From the NCBI GenBank assembly GCA_963778895.1, contig CAVZVZ010000005.1, positions 1,860,001 to 1,924,000 on the forward strand: 64,000 nt of DNA, given 5' to 3'. The position numbers and the translations under genes are program-made. Positions 1-8,917 of this stretch are shown piece by piece (within the stretch, counting starts at the first letter, position 1; each line of letters starts with the position of its first letter). Source of the stretch: CAVZVZ01 sp963778895. GTDB taxonomy: Bacteria > Actinomycetota > Acidimicrobiia > Acidimicrobiales > Acidimicrobilacustridaceae. The notes beneath the pieces were generated by a model that had not been told where the DNA came from, searched no databases, and saw only the letters and a program-made list of their open reading frames with translations.

Positions 1-96
1 GGCGCGGGCGCCGTTGGCCATGATCAACCCGGGGTAGATGCCCTCGAGTGATCCCTTGGATATGACTATCGATACCTTCTCGATGGCGGCGCTCAT
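1..96 (-). CDS. DsrE-family protein, N-terminal fragment (cut by window edge)
   Basis: Only the first 32 residues are in the window; the rest lies beyond base 1. The peptide starts MSAAIEKVSIVISKGS and continues with LIMANGARA. This fits the first beta strand and helix of DsrE/DrsE-like proteins, which bind and pass on sulfane sulfur. The ATG at 96-94 sits 12 bases after the stop of the TusE-like gene on the same strand, so the two are probably co-transcribed with the flavoprotein gene upstream. That sulfur context supports the family call. The catalytic cysteine region is not visible. Confidence 0.55.
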   Translation of the reverse strand, partial: MSAAIEKVSIVISKGSLEGIYPGLIMANGARA

Positions 97-108
97 GCCG
101 TGTCCTTC

Positions 109-426
109 CTAGATACAGCCGCGGGGCTTCGGGATCCCGGCGATCTTGGCGGCCGTTTTCGCCGGTCCGTGGGGGAATAGTTGGTAGAGCTCCTTGATGG
201 ATACGCCCGACGTCTTGCCGAGCTCTCGCACGGTTGGGCCGGTGCCCTTCTCGAAGTACTGCTTGCGCATGAAGTTGATGACCTGCCAGTGCCTATCGGT
301 GAGCGTCTCGATGCCCTGCTCCTTGGCGAGCTCGACCGCCATCTCGTCGGTCCACTCGTTGGGGTCCTCGAAGAAGCCCTCGTCGTTGACGCGGACGTTG
401 ATTCCGGTGATTGCTGCGATTGGCAT
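109..426 (-). CDS. tusE: TusE/DsrC-family sulfur carrier protein
   Basis: A 105-residue protein, the normal length for the DsrC/TusE family. The C-terminal arm ends AGIPKPRGCI, so the penultimate cysteine (Cys104, CysA of DsrC) is present. The second DsrC cysteine, 11 residues upstream, is Ala93. DsrC proper uses both cysteines with dissimilatory sulfite reductase, whereas one-cysteine members act as sulfur-relay proteins (TusE-like). I therefore read it as a persulfide carrier rather than a DsrAB partner. The ATG at 426-424 is chosen because AAGGAAG precedes it; a longer frame upstream overlaps the flavoprotein gene. Neighbours are an SQR-like flavoprotein and a DsrE-like protein. Confidence 0.85.
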   Translation of the reverse strand: MPIAAITGINVRVNDEGFFEDPNEWTDEMAVELAKEQGIETLTDRHWQVINFMRKQYFEKGTGPTVRELGKTSGVSIKELYQLFPHGPAKTAAKIAGIPKPRGCI

Positions 427-461
427 GGGCACTTCCTTGTGGGAACTGAGGGTTGTCTTGA

Positions 462-1706
462 TCAATCGTCGACCGCGTCGAGATGTTTTCCGGCGGTCGG
501 CATGGTGGCGGAGACTCCGGGGATGTTGCGCCCGGGCAACAACGTGTGCCAGTAGAACCACTGGAACATGAGTTTGCCGAGGTGGTTGAGGCGCGACTCT
601 TTGAGCAGAGGAACGCCGATCGCCGATGGGTAGCGGCCCTCGACGGGCTCCTGGTCGTAGTTGAAATCGATGAGCATTGCCTTCTGGAAACCGGTTTCGA
701 TGAAGCAGTTGGCGTGGCCGTCATAGGACGCGTCGAGCGGCTCGCCCTTCAAGAACCGCACCACGTTCTCGGTCAGGACCTCACCCTCGAAATGGGTGAC
801 CGATCCCGCCTTCGAGACTGGTAACCCGGTCGCATCGCCGATGGCGAAGACGTTGTCCTTCACCTTCGACTGCAAGGTGTGCTCGTCGGTGAACACGAAG
901 TCCAACGCGTCTCCGAGGCCGGGTGACTTGCCGACGTATGTGGCGCCACTGTGAACCGGAACCACTACCGCGAGGTCGAACGGGACCTCGCGTTCGTCGT
1001 AGCTGACCAGCACGCCCCGCTCGCCGTCGACCTGTTCGGTGTTGAACTCGGACACCACCTCGATGCCGCGCTCGGCGAGCATCCCACCCAGTCGCTCGGA
1101 GGCAACGGGCTTCGTGAACGCGCCGTCCAACGGGGTGACGAAGGTGATCGATGTCCGGTCCCGAATGCCGCGCTCTTGCAGATACCAGTCGGCGAGGAAG
1201 CAGAACTCGAGCGGTGCCACCGGGCACTTGATGGGCATGTCGACGACGTTGACGACCAGCCGGCCACCCTCGAATGTCGCAAGCTTGCCCTCGAGTCCGG
1301 TCGCGCCGGCCAGGTCATAGAAGGTGAACACGTTGTCCATCCAGCCGGGTCCGAGAAGCCCGTCGGTTTCCTCTGGTACCAAGCGAGCGCCGGTTGCCAC
1401 GATGAGCGCGTCGTAGTCGAGCACCGTGCCATCGGCGAGATGGACGCGATCGGTCTCGATGTCGACGTGGTCGATGGCGGATTGGTGGTAGTGGACGCCA
1501 CGGTGGAGCTGGCGGGACCGAGGTCGGACGATGTCCTCCGCGTGGGTCAGGCCGAAGGGCACGAACAGCAGCCCCGGTTGATAGATGTGTCGGTCGTTCT
1601 CGTCCACCACCGTGATCGACGCGCCGTCGCCCAGTGATTTGTTCAGGCGGTTGGCGGCCAACGTCCCACCGGTGCCCCCGCCGAGGATGACAATGCGCTC
1701 GTTCAC
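462..1706 (-). CDS. Sulfide:quinone oxidoreductase-like FAD flavoprotein
   Basis: A 414-residue protein of the SQR/FCSD pyridine-disulfide family. The N-terminus has the FAD dinucleotide fold (GGGTGG at residues 9-14), a mid-chain VATGAR motif, and a late NVFAIGDATG motif that contacts FAD. Cys161 and Cys169 lie in a KCPVAPLEFC segment, where SQR enzymes carry redox cysteines, and another cysteine lies near the C-terminus. Family enzymes oxidise sulfide or persulfide at the membrane and reduce quinone. The start is GTG at 1706-1704, just before the NERIVILGGG strand; longer frames add a basic, non-family extension. It heads a likely operon with the TusE- and DsrE-like genes. Substrate is inferred from family and context. 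Confidence 0.85.
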   Translation of the reverse strand: MNERIVILGGGTGGTLAANRLNKSLGDGASITVVDENDRHIYQPGLLFVPFGLTHAEDIVRPRSRQLHRGVHYHQSAIDHVDIETDRVHLADGTVLDYDALIVATGARLVPEETDGLLGPGWMDNVFTFYDLAGATGLEGKLATFEGGRLVVNVVDMPIKCPVAPLEFCFLADWYLQERGIRDRTSITFVTPLDGAFTKPVASERLGGMLAERGIEVVSEFNTEQVDGERGVLVSYDEREVPFDLAVVVPVHSGATYVGKSPGLGDALDFVFTDEHTLQSKVKDNVFAIGDATGLPVSKAGSVTHFEGEVLTENVVRFLKGEPLDASYDGHANCFIETGFQKAMLIDFNYDQEPVEGRYPSAIGVPLLKESRLNHLGKLMFQWFYWHTLLPGRNIPGVSATMPTAGKHLDAVDD

Positions 1707-1817
1707 AAAAGCAACGTACGAAATCGCCGCAGCTGTGAACCGGGCACAAAGCCTCTTTTTGCGGTCCGAACGTCCCAGGGACGTCTTCTTCGGTCGCGGC
1801 GCTCTTACGGTGCAATC

Positions 1818-2432
1818 GTGACCCATCCCATCGAGGTGTTCGCTGACGTCGCGTGTCCCTTCGCACATGTCGGGCTACGTCGTTTCGTGGAACGCCGGGA
1901 GGAGGCGAACCGATCGGACATCAGGCTGTGGGTTCGATCGTGGCCTCTCGAGGTCGTCAACGGTGTCGCGCTCGACCCGCACTTCGTGGCCGAGGAGGTC
2001 GAGGACATTCGAGACCAGGTCGCACCGTCCTTCTTCGGCGGGTTCAGCGAGCGTTCGTTCCCCCCGACGTCGATGCCAGCCCTTGGGTTGGCGGCCGCCG
2101 GCTATCGGCACTCGCCGTTGCTCGGAGAACAGGTCAGCTTGGCGCTCCGCGACCGGCTGTTCGAGAAGGGCATGAACATCGGCGACCCTGCAGTGATCGA
2201 CGACCTAGCCGTGGAGTTCGGTCTGGCTCCGTTCGATGCCGATCCCGCGCCCGTGCTCGCCGACTTCGCCGAGGGTGTGCGTCGCGGGGTGATCGGCTCG
2301 CCTCATTTCTTCACGCCGGGCGGCGATTTCTTCTGCCCCGCGCTCGATGTGAGCCGGGATGCCGATGGGCGTCGGCATGTCGAGGCCAACCCGGCCGCGT
2401 TCGACGATTTCTTGGCGGCCTGCTTCTCGTAG
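1818..2432 (+). CDS. DsbA/FrnE-like thioredoxin-fold oxidoreductase
   Basis: A 204-residue protein with the DsbA-family layout: first beta strand and active-site segment IEVFADVACPFAHVG, a long helical insertion, then a cis-proline-type segment GVIGSPHFFTPGG at the C-terminal end. Only one cysteine sits in the active-site loop (CPFAHV instead of CxxC). This resembles the 2-hydroxychromene-2-carboxylate isomerase or glutathione/mycothiol-transferase branch more than a disulfide oxidase. GTG is the apparent start. It is divergent from the SQR-like gene, with about 110 bases between the starts, so the two promoters share one spacer. The specific substrate cannot be told from sequence. Confidence 0.75.
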   Translation: MTHPIEVFADVACPFAHVGLRRFVERREEANRSDIRLWVRSWPLEVVNGVALDPHFVAEEVEDIRDQVAPSFFGGFSERSFPPTSMPALGLAAAGYRHSPLLGEQVSLALRDRLFEKGMNIGDPAVIDDLAVEFGLAPFDADPAPVLADFAEGVRRGVIGSPHFFTPGGDFFCPALDVSRDADGRRHVEANPAAFDDFLAACFS

Positions 2433-2515
2433 TCGGGGTCGGGGTGTCGTTCGGAGGACCGCGATCCGAGCGTCGATACGGTCGACAGTGCACAACACCA
2501 ACTCGAGGAGCCGTC

Positions 2516-3385
2516 ATGCAGGTTGGCATCCATTTCGTGAACTTCACCCTCCCGGGGGCTCCGGAGTCGATCGCTCCCACGCTGGCCGAGACCGCGACCG
2601 TCGCTGATCAGGGTGGGGTGGCGGGCTTCACTCTCATGGACCACTGGTTCCAGATGGAAGGGTTCCAGACCGCGCAGGACCCGATGCTCGAGGGCTACAC
2701 CGGACTCGGTTTCATAGCCGGCCAAACACAGTCGATGACACTCGGGCTGCTCGTGACGGGCGTGACCTATCGGCATCCCGGTCTGTTGGCCAAGATCGTG
2801 ACGACGTTGGACGTTCTTTCCGGCGGTCGCGCCGAGCTCGGCCTCGGTGCCGCCTGGTACGAGCGCGAGCATCTGGCGCTCGGCGTGCCGTACCCACCTG
2901 TGTCCGAGCGGTTCGAACGGCTCGAGGAGACCCTGCAGATCTGTCTGCAGATGTGGAGCGACGATGACGGACCGTTCAAGGGCCGTCATTACGAGCTGGC
3001 GGAGACGATCTGTTCGCCTCAGCCCATCCAGCGCCCGCGTCCACCGATTCGCATCGGGGGCAGCGGCGAGAAGAAGACCCTGCGCCTGGTCGCCCGCTAC
3101 GCCGATGCGTGCAATCTGTTCGCCATCTCCCCGGAGGAGGTCACGCACAAGCTCGAGGTGCTCGAGCGGCACTGCGCCGACGAGGAGCGCGATCCGGCGG
3201 CGATCAAGAAGACGATCTTGGCCATGGGCAATCCGCTGAACGACGTCGACGCGTTCATCGAGCAGATGGGCGCCTACGCGGCGCTCGGCATCACGGACGT
3301 CGACCTCATGCCCGAGGGTGACCCGGTGGCGTACACGACCGAGGTGTGCGAACGCATCGTGCCGCGACTGGCCGAGCTCGGCTGA
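2516..3385 (+). CDS. LLM-class F420-dependent oxidoreductase
   Basis: A 289-residue TIM-barrel protein of the luciferase-like monooxygenase family. Family landmarks are LGLLVTGVTYRHPGLLAK, GGRAELGLGAAW, and the IRIGGSGEKKTLRLVARYAD segment near residue 180. In actinobacteria these proteins usually use reduced F420 for hydride transfer. ATG 2516 is chosen because the family fold begins exactly there (MQVGIHF) and GAGGAG precedes it; the longer open frame upstream is a shadow of the DsbA-like gene. A clear paralogue lies at 48801-49634 on the other strand. The substrate is unknown. Confidence 0.88.
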   Translation: MQVGIHFVNFTLPGAPESIAPTLAETATVADQGGVAGFTLMDHWFQMEGFQTAQDPMLEGYTGLGFIAGQTQSMTLGLLVTGVTYRHPGLLAKIVTTLDVLSGGRAELGLGAAWYEREHLALGVPYPPVSERFERLEETLQICLQMWSDDDGPFKGRHYELAETICSPQPIQRPRPPIRIGGSGEKKTLRLVARYADACNLFAISPEEVTHKLEVLERHCADEERDPAAIKKTILAMGNPLNDVDAFIEQMGAYAALGITDVDLMPEGDPVAYTTEVCERIVPRLAELG

Positions 3386-3386
3386 G

Positions 3387-3806
3387 CTACGCGACGCGCC
3401 AGCGGCGATAGCCGAGACCGAAGATCGTGGCGCCCCAAACGAACATGGCGGGCTGCAGCCACGAGTTGAAGCCGATGAAGCCGATCTGAACGACGATCCA
3501 TCCCATCAGCGCGGCACCGACAGTGAGGTGAGCGACGGGCGCCCAACGACGGCGACGGAGCTCGGCGATGACTGCCACGGTTGGCAGCACACCGTCGATG
3601 AGACCCAGCGACACGCCCGCGAGTACCGGCGACGCGAACGGGACATCGTGCATCGCCCCTTCCATTGGAACCGCTCCGGACAGGAGGGCGGCCGCGCCAC
3701 CGAAGGCCGCGACGGCGAGGACGGCTTCGAGCCCGACGAGCAGCAGGTCGGCGGGCGCGCGGCGGCCGCGGGTGGCGGCGTCCGTTCGAACGAGGCTCGA
3801 TGTCAT
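3387..3806 (-). CDS. Small four-helix membrane protein of unknown function
   Basis: About 139 residues with four hydrophobic segments: residues 20-40, 50-75, 85-105 and 110-130. A basic RRWRVA tail ends the protein. I do not recognise a family. Start choice: an ATG at 3806 (MTSSLV) gives a compact protein; an upstream start at 3839 would add 11 residues. It converges with the LLM gene, with a single base between the two stops. The hydrophobic periodicity and good third-position GC suggest it is a real gene. It may be a small integral membrane protein of the DoxX or DUF type, but no motif fixes this. Confidence 0.55.
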   Translation of the reverse strand: MTSSLVRTDAATRGRRAPADLLLVGLEAVLAVAAFGGAAALLSGAVPMEGAMHDVPFASPVLAGVSLGLIDGVLPTVAVIAELRRRRWAPVAHLTVGAALMGWIVVQIGFIGFNSWLQPAMFVWGATIFGLGYRRWRVA

Positions 3807-3905
3807 CGGATCAGGCTTGCCAATGTTCCCGGCGGCCAACAGGGTCCAAGGTCACGTCGTGGGCCTGATGTTGTGATCGCCGCCCGACACGGGCAGCCTC
3901 ACCGC

Positions 3906-4361
3906 ATGGCTGATGATCACTACAAGGAGCCCGGCTGGTTCACCCGCAACGTGTTCAACCGGCTGGTGGCGGCGGCGACTCGGGTCGGGCTGAGCGTCTG
4001 GGGATCGCGGATCCTGCAGGTCAGGGGCCGCACGACCGGTGAGATGCGAGAGACGCCCGTCAATCTGCTCACCTACGAGGGCGAGCGCTATCTGGTGGCT
4101 CCCCGCGGGGTCACGCAGTGGGTCCGCAACCTGCGGGTGGCCCGCGAGGGCAACCTCGTCCTCGGTCGGCGCACGCAGGCCTTCACCGCTGTCGAGGTCG
4201 ACGACGGTGACCGGCCGGAGATCCTGCGGGCCTATCTGCGCCGCTGGAAGATGGAGGTCGGAGTGTTCTTCGACGGGGTCGACGCGGACTCGTCCGCGGA
4301 GGAGTTGCTGCGGATCGCGCCCGATCATCCGATCTTCAAGGTCGACATCGCCGCCGCGTGA
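3906..4361 (+). CDS. Deazaflavin-dependent nitroreductase (Ddn-like)
   Basis: A 151-residue split-barrel protein of the F420-dependent nitroreductase family. Landmarks are RGRTTGEMRETPVNLL, then GERYLVAPRGVTQWVRNLR and the AREGNLVLGRRTQ segment, all typical of Ddn homologues. These bind F420H2 and reduce quinones or nitro compounds; many are membrane associated. ATG 3906 gives the standard short N-terminus (MADDHYKEPG); the longer frame upstream overlaps the opposite-strand membrane gene. It is followed by two more small genes on the same strand (4390, 4884), possibly one transcript. Confidence 0.88.
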   Translation: MADDHYKEPGWFTRNVFNRLVAAATRVGLSVWGSRILQVRGRTTGEMRETPVNLLTYEGERYLVAPRGVTQWVRNLRVAREGNLVLGRRTQAFTAVEVDDGDRPEILRAYLRRWKMEVGVFFDGVDADSSAEELLRIAPDHPIFKVDIAAA

Positions 4362-4389
4362 CCTCGGCGTTGAGTGCTGGAATAGGGCC

Positions 4390-4878
4390 ATGCCAGCAAC
4401 ACGTGACGAGATCGACTCACTCATCGCAGACTTCGCCATGCACGGTGGCCTCGGTGGGGTCAATCCCAGCGAGGCACAACTACGCGCCGTGTTGGCCGCG
4501 CCGGATGGGCCGGTGCAGATGATCAACCTGCTGAAGTTCCGCGCTCGGGCCGACTACCCCGCCGACTACGCGGGCGGCGAGAGCACCGACGTCTCCGGCG
4601 AGGAGGCATACAGCCGGTACGGCGCCAACACCATGCCGCACGTGGCGCAGCGCGGTGGTCGTCTGGTCTTGCTCAGCCAGGCCGACGAGTCGGTCATCGG
4701 CACCTTGGGTGACTGGGATCAGGTGGCGATCGTGGAGTACCCGAACCGCGCCGCTTTCATCGACATGGGTCGGGATCCCGACTATCTGGCCGGCACCGTG
4801 CATCGGACCGCAGGCCTCGAACGCACCGCGATCATCGCCACGACACCGGTCATCGACGCGTCGAACCCGGGAGGCTGA
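4390..4878 (+). CDS. DUF1330-like dimeric alpha/beta-barrel protein
   Basis: A 162-residue protein. After a helical lead of about 35 residues comes the pattern PVQMINLLKFR, then EEAYSRYG, DWDQVAIVEYPNRAAFIDM and DPDYLAGTVHR. These are the strands and helices of the DUF1330 / dimeric alpha-beta barrel fold. Members are small cytosolic proteins of uncertain function. The ATG lies 28 bases after the Ddn-like stop; the next gene starts 5 bases after this stop, so a three-gene unit is likely. Confidence 0.75.
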   Translation: MPATRDEIDSLIADFAMHGGLGGVNPSEAQLRAVLAAPDGPVQMINLLKFRARADYPADYAGGESTDVSGEEAYSRYGANTMPHVAQRGGRLVLLSQADESVIGTLGDWDQVAIVEYPNRAAFIDMGRDPDYLAGTVHRTAGLERTAIIATTPVIDASNPGG

Positions 4879-4883
4879 GCGGC

Positions 4884-5396
4884 GTGGACATCGCCGAGCT
4901 TCTGGTCGAACTGTACGGACGGGTACCGCCGTTGGCCGCGAGAGCGGCCGATGGCCTCTCGCCTCACCAGCTATGTGAGTCACCCGCAGCGGGAACGAAC
5001 TCGATTGGCTGGCTGATCTGGCACCTCACGCGCGTGCAAGACCATCACCTCGCCGAGCTGCTCGACCAACCACAGCTCTGGGTCGAGGGCGAATGGGCGT
5101 CCCGATTCGGACTCGAACCTGATCCGACCAACACCGGCTATGGACACGATGCGGCGCAAGTTGCAGCCGTACAGCCCGACACCGCCGCGGCTCTGCTCGG
5201 CTATCTCGACGCCGTCGACCTGCGCACCCGCCGCTACCTCGAGACTCTCGCCCCCGAAGACCTCGACCGCGTCGTCGATCGCCGGTGGGATCCGCCGGTG
5301 ACGTTGGGCGTGCGGTTGGTGTCGGTCGCGGACGACTGTCTGCAGCACGCGGGACAGGCGGCATACGTACGCGGTCTGCTCGACGCCTCACGCTGA
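4884..5396 (+). CDS. DinB-family (mycothiol-transferase-like) protein
   Basis: A 170-residue four-helix-bundle protein of the DinB superfamily. The first metal-ligand region reads GWLIWHLTRVQDHHL (residues 42-56) and a later one reads DDCLQHAGQAAYVRGL, giving the expected histidine set. In actinobacteria this family includes DUF664 and mycothiol-dependent transferases such as the maleylpyruvate isomerase type. The start is GTG 4884, five bases after the preceding stop. The exact thiol or substrate is not evident. Confidence 0.8.
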   Translation: MDIAELLVELYGRVPPLAARAADGLSPHQLCESPAAGTNSIGWLIWHLTRVQDHHLAELLDQPQLWVEGEWASRFGLEPDPTNTGYGHDAAQVAAVQPDTAAALLGYLDAVDLRTRRYLETLAPEDLDRVVDRRWDPPVTLGVRLVSVADDCLQHAGQAAYVRGLLDASR

Positions 5397-5456
5397 CTTG
5401 TGCACCGATCGGCGTCTCTCGGCACGGATCGGTAGCCGCCTGACAGACTGCCGGCT

Positions 5457-8149
5457 ATGAGTACACCGTCGGGTGCGGTGACGTTCCTCTTCACTGATGT
5501 CGAGGGGTCCACGCGGCTCTGGGCCGAGCACACCGACGCCATGAACCGTGCGGTCACTCACCACGACGCCGTGATGCGTGCCGCCGTCGACGCCCACGAC
5601 GGCTACGTGTTCGCGACCGGCGGTGACAGTTTTGCGGTGGCCTTCGCGTCGGCGGCCGATGGCGTGGCCGCGGCGTTGGCCGCGCAGGCCGCGCTGCATG
5701 CCGACCCGTGGGAGGGATTGCCGGTGTCGCTGCGAGTGCGCATGGGCCTGCACGCGGGCGAGTCGAACGAGCGCGGTGGTGACTACTTCGGGCCTGAGGT
5801 CAACCTGGCCGCGCGCGTGATGTCTGCGGCATGGGGTGGTCAGATCCTGTGCACTGGCACGCTGGCCGCACTGGCGGGGGCGCGAACTCGTCGAGTTGGG
5901 TGAGCATCGCTTGCGCGACGTTCCGAACCCGGTCTCGCTCCATCAGATCGTGGTGCCCGAGCTTCCCAGTGACTTCCCGCCGCCGCGCACGCTCGAGGTG
6001 GCGCCGTCGACGTTGCCGAATCAACGATCGAGCTTCGTCGGTAGGCGGTCCGATGTGGAGGCTCTTCGCCGGCTCCTGCTCGACAACCGCCTCATCACGC
6101 TCACCGGACCGGGTGGGACGGGTAAGACCCGATTGGCAGTCGAGGTCGCGGGTCGCGAAGCGCCGCGACGACCCGGCGGCACATACTTCGCCGACCTTTC
6201 GTCTCTAGACACCGGCGAGCATGTCGCCGCAACGGTGGCACGCGCCTGCCTAGTACCGCCGGACCCGGGACGTGAGCCGGCTGACCAACTTGTCGACACA
6301 TTGGCCGAGGCGAACGCTCTGCTGGTGCTCGACAACTGCGAGCACGTGCTCGACGCCGCCGCCGAGATCGTCGATCGCGCGTTGGTCGCCTGCCCGAACG
6401 TGTCGGTGTTGGCGACGAGTCGTGAAGCCCTCGACCTTCCGGGTGAGCATCGTCACCTCGTCGGGCCCCTCGACCCGAGCGGACCCGACGCCGAGAGTCT
6501 CTTCGTGGAGCGGGCTGTCGCCGCGGGCGGCCGAGCCGTCGACCCCACCGGCGACACGATCGCCGAGCTCTGCGCGCGCGTCGACGGCATCCCGCTGGCC
6601 ATCGAGCTCGCCGCGGCACGCACGCGGACGCTGACGCCGAAGCAGATCCTCGACCGCCTCGACGAGCGACTCGACGTGCTCGGTGGGAAACGGCGCGGCC
6701 TGCCGGATCGGCACCAGACCCTCCGCGCCACGATCGACTGGAGCTATGAACTGCTCGACACGGAGGAACGGGCATTCTTCGATCGGCTCGCCGTTTTCGC
6801 CGGCACGTTCGATTTGGACGCCGCCGCCAGCTTGCTCGACGACGATCTCGTGCGAGCAGCCGATCTGATCGACAGCCTCGTCGCCAAGTCGATGGTCATG
6901 GCGCAGGATGACCGAGGTCGAGGCCTGCGCTTCCGGTTGCTCGAGTCGCTGCGCACCTACGCCGACGAGCGCCTTCGGGCCGATCCCGATTCGCTGGCCG
7001 CCGCGAGCACGAACCACGCGATGCACTACCTCGGTCGCCTGGCCGCCGTACCGATGCGGCGCGTCCTGGCTCGCGAACTCAAGACCGAGTTCGAATCCGA
7101 TCTCGACAACGTGCGTGTCGCGTTCGCCGCCGCGCCCGGAGCGTCCTCGACAGCGGAGTTGGCACGACGGGCCACGCATCCCTTCGTGTTCTTGCTCGTG
7201 AACATCGGGCTGATCGGTGAGGCGCGCGACAGATGTCACCGGGCGCTCGAAGATCCCGGTCTCGAACCGTTCACACGCGGCCGGCTGTTGGTGGCGAGCG
7301 CCTACATGCAGGCGACCGCGGACGGCTCGAGCGGGTTCGCGCCGATCGCCGCCGAGGCGTTGCAATACCTGGAACCGGGCGACGGCGTGTGGTCTGGCGC
7401 GGTCGGCCTCACCTCGATCCCGCTCCAGATGTTCGCCCCTGCTGACGCGGTGCTCGATCTAGAGGCAGCAGCGGTCCGCCTCGACGGACTGGACGGCGCC
7501 GACGCCGACCACGATCGGGCGACGCTCGACTTCTACCTCGCCGGCGCCGTTGATGAATCTTCGTCGTTTCGACGACGCCATCGCCGTGTTCGCACGATCG
7601 GCGGCGACGCTGGCCCGCCTCGAACCGACGAGCTTGATCCGGCTGTGGGCGGCGTCGGGTGCAGCCATCGGCCAGACACTGCTCGGGCGATCGGCGGAGG
7701 CGTTGGAGACACTCGACGAGGTCGAGGTCCTGACCGACTGGACCGACTGGGCGGTCGAGTGGGCGTTCGCGAGGTCGTTGGCGCTGGCGTCCAGCGGCCG
7801 GCTCGATGAGGCGCGACAACCGCTCTGTCGGATCGGCGCTCGCCTCGGTCGAGACGACCCGTCGCCGCTCGTTCCGACCTTGGTGGCCGGCTTCGGAGTG
7901 CTTGCTGCGCTGGAAGGGCGAGCTGATCGCGCCGCCGAACTGTTCGAGTTGTTGACCGCGACACGATCCCCGGCGTCGACCGCCGCCACCTACGAAGTGA
8001 TCGGCGACCTCGAGCGCTGGAGCGACGAGGAGTTCCCGAACGCCAAGGTCATGTGGGCGCTGACGAGCGCCAGCCGGCAATCGCAGCTGGAGCGGCGCGA
8101 GTACTTCGCTCGCTTGAACGCGCTGGCGCGCGAGGAGGTGCAGCTCTGA
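5457..8149 (+). CDS. Adenylate cyclase-domain STAND/NTPase regulator (two frame breaks)
   Basis: Three consecutive frames join into one protein of about 896 residues. Residues 1-145 are a class III cyclase domain (VTFLFTDVEGSTRLW, ATGGDSF, HAGESN). Next comes an NB-ARC/STAND ATPase with Walker A LTGPGGTGKTRL, Walker B ALLVLDNCEHVL, and the sensor-like GIPLAIELAAARTRTL. The C-terminus is TPR-like helical repeats. The first break lies in the five-G run at 5876-5880 and the second near 7549; removing one base at each restores the known architecture. No DNA-binding domain is visible, so it may be a signalling ATPase rather than a direct regulator. The cyclase core lacks parts of the catalytic set, so activity is uncertain. 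Confidence 0.8.
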
Positions 8150-8150
8150 G

Positions 8151-8804
8151 TCAGCGGCCCAGGCGGGCGACGAGCGGCTCTCGCCACTGCTCGGCGAGCG
8201 TCGGATGTTCGGCTACGGAGCGCACGAGGTCGAGCGCGCGGAGCTGTACGTCGTTCATGGCCAGATGAGCATCGCGGACAGTGATGTTGCGGGGGTCTCG
8301 GGCTGCTCGTTCGATTGGTCCCGCGGCCGGTACCTCGCCGGGCTCCAGCACCCGTAGGTACCAGCCCGTGCGTCCGCTCGATCTCAGCCGCGCCTGGATG
8401 TCTCGCCGGCCCCGATACAGCGCGAGCTTGAAGCACGGCCAGCGTGGCTGGGTCACCTGAAGCAGTGCCGTGCCCCACGACCACACATCACCGATGCATA
8501 CGTCCTGTTCGTTCACGCCCGCCGTGCTCAGGTTCTCGCCGAACGGAGCCGAACCGAGATCGCCCTCGAGCTCGTCGGTCCATGCGGCGACGTGCTCCGA
8601 CGGATAGGCGTATACGGCCTTGTCGACACCTCCGTGCACGCTGAGGTCCGCTTGCCCGTCGCCCGAAAGGTTGAGCGTCGAGAGCCAGAGGGACTCCGAC
8701 CGACCGACGGCTTGCTTGCGTATGCCGCTCCACACGTTCTCGCCGTTGTCCGTCGCGAGAACCGTCGGCGTTCCCACGTTGACGGTCGCAAGCTGGATGA
8801 TCAT
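8151..8804 (-). CDS. MOSC-domain protein
   Basis: A 217-residue MOSC (molybdenum cofactor sulfurase C-terminal) protein of the YiiM type. Landmarks are the N-terminal LATVNVGTP, GDGQADLSVHGGVDKAVYAYPSEH, GENLSTAGV, and the cysteine segment QPRWPCFKL that carries the conserved Cys of MOSC domains. Homologues handle sulfur or N-hydroxylated compounds and bind molybdopterin. It ends one base after the cyclase-STAND gene on the other strand and is divergent from a TetR gene (8918), with a candidate operator between. Confidence 0.88.
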   Translation of the reverse strand: MIIQLATVNVGTPTVLATDNGENVWSGIRKQAVGRSESLWLSTLNLSGDGQADLSVHGGVDKAVYAYPSEHVAAWTDELEGDLGSAPFGENLSTAGVNEQDVCIGDVWSWGTALLQVTQPRWPCFKLALYRGRRDIQARLRSSGRTGWYLRVLEPGEVPAAGPIERAARDPRNITVRDAHLAMNDVQLRALDLVRSVAEHPTLAEQWREPLVARLGR

Positions 8805-8888
8805 CAGAACCTCGTGGCCGCCGGGATCGAGCCGAATGTTGGCAGGTCGGTCCGCGTGGCGTCAGGTCCCCGCGCCAGCCATTGACCA

Positions 8889-8916
8889 ACTGACCAGAAT
8901 CGTGTAATCAGTCAGT
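8889..8916. promoter_or_regulatory. Candidate TetR operator (ACTGAC/GTCAGT inverted repeat)
   Basis: Perfect 6-bp arms ACTGAC (8889-8894) and GTCAGT (8911-8916), 16 bases apart, lie in the spacer between the divergent MOSC and TetR genes. The right arm ends two bases before the TetR start, where autorepressor sites often lie. The same half-site recurs upstream of the TetR gene at 12195. Confidence 0.45.
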
Positions 8917-8917
8917 C

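Noticed and set aside
2205..3172. Long minus-strand frames opposite the LLM gene
   Set aside because: They are typical GC-rich shadows with no family features, lying over a conserved gene.
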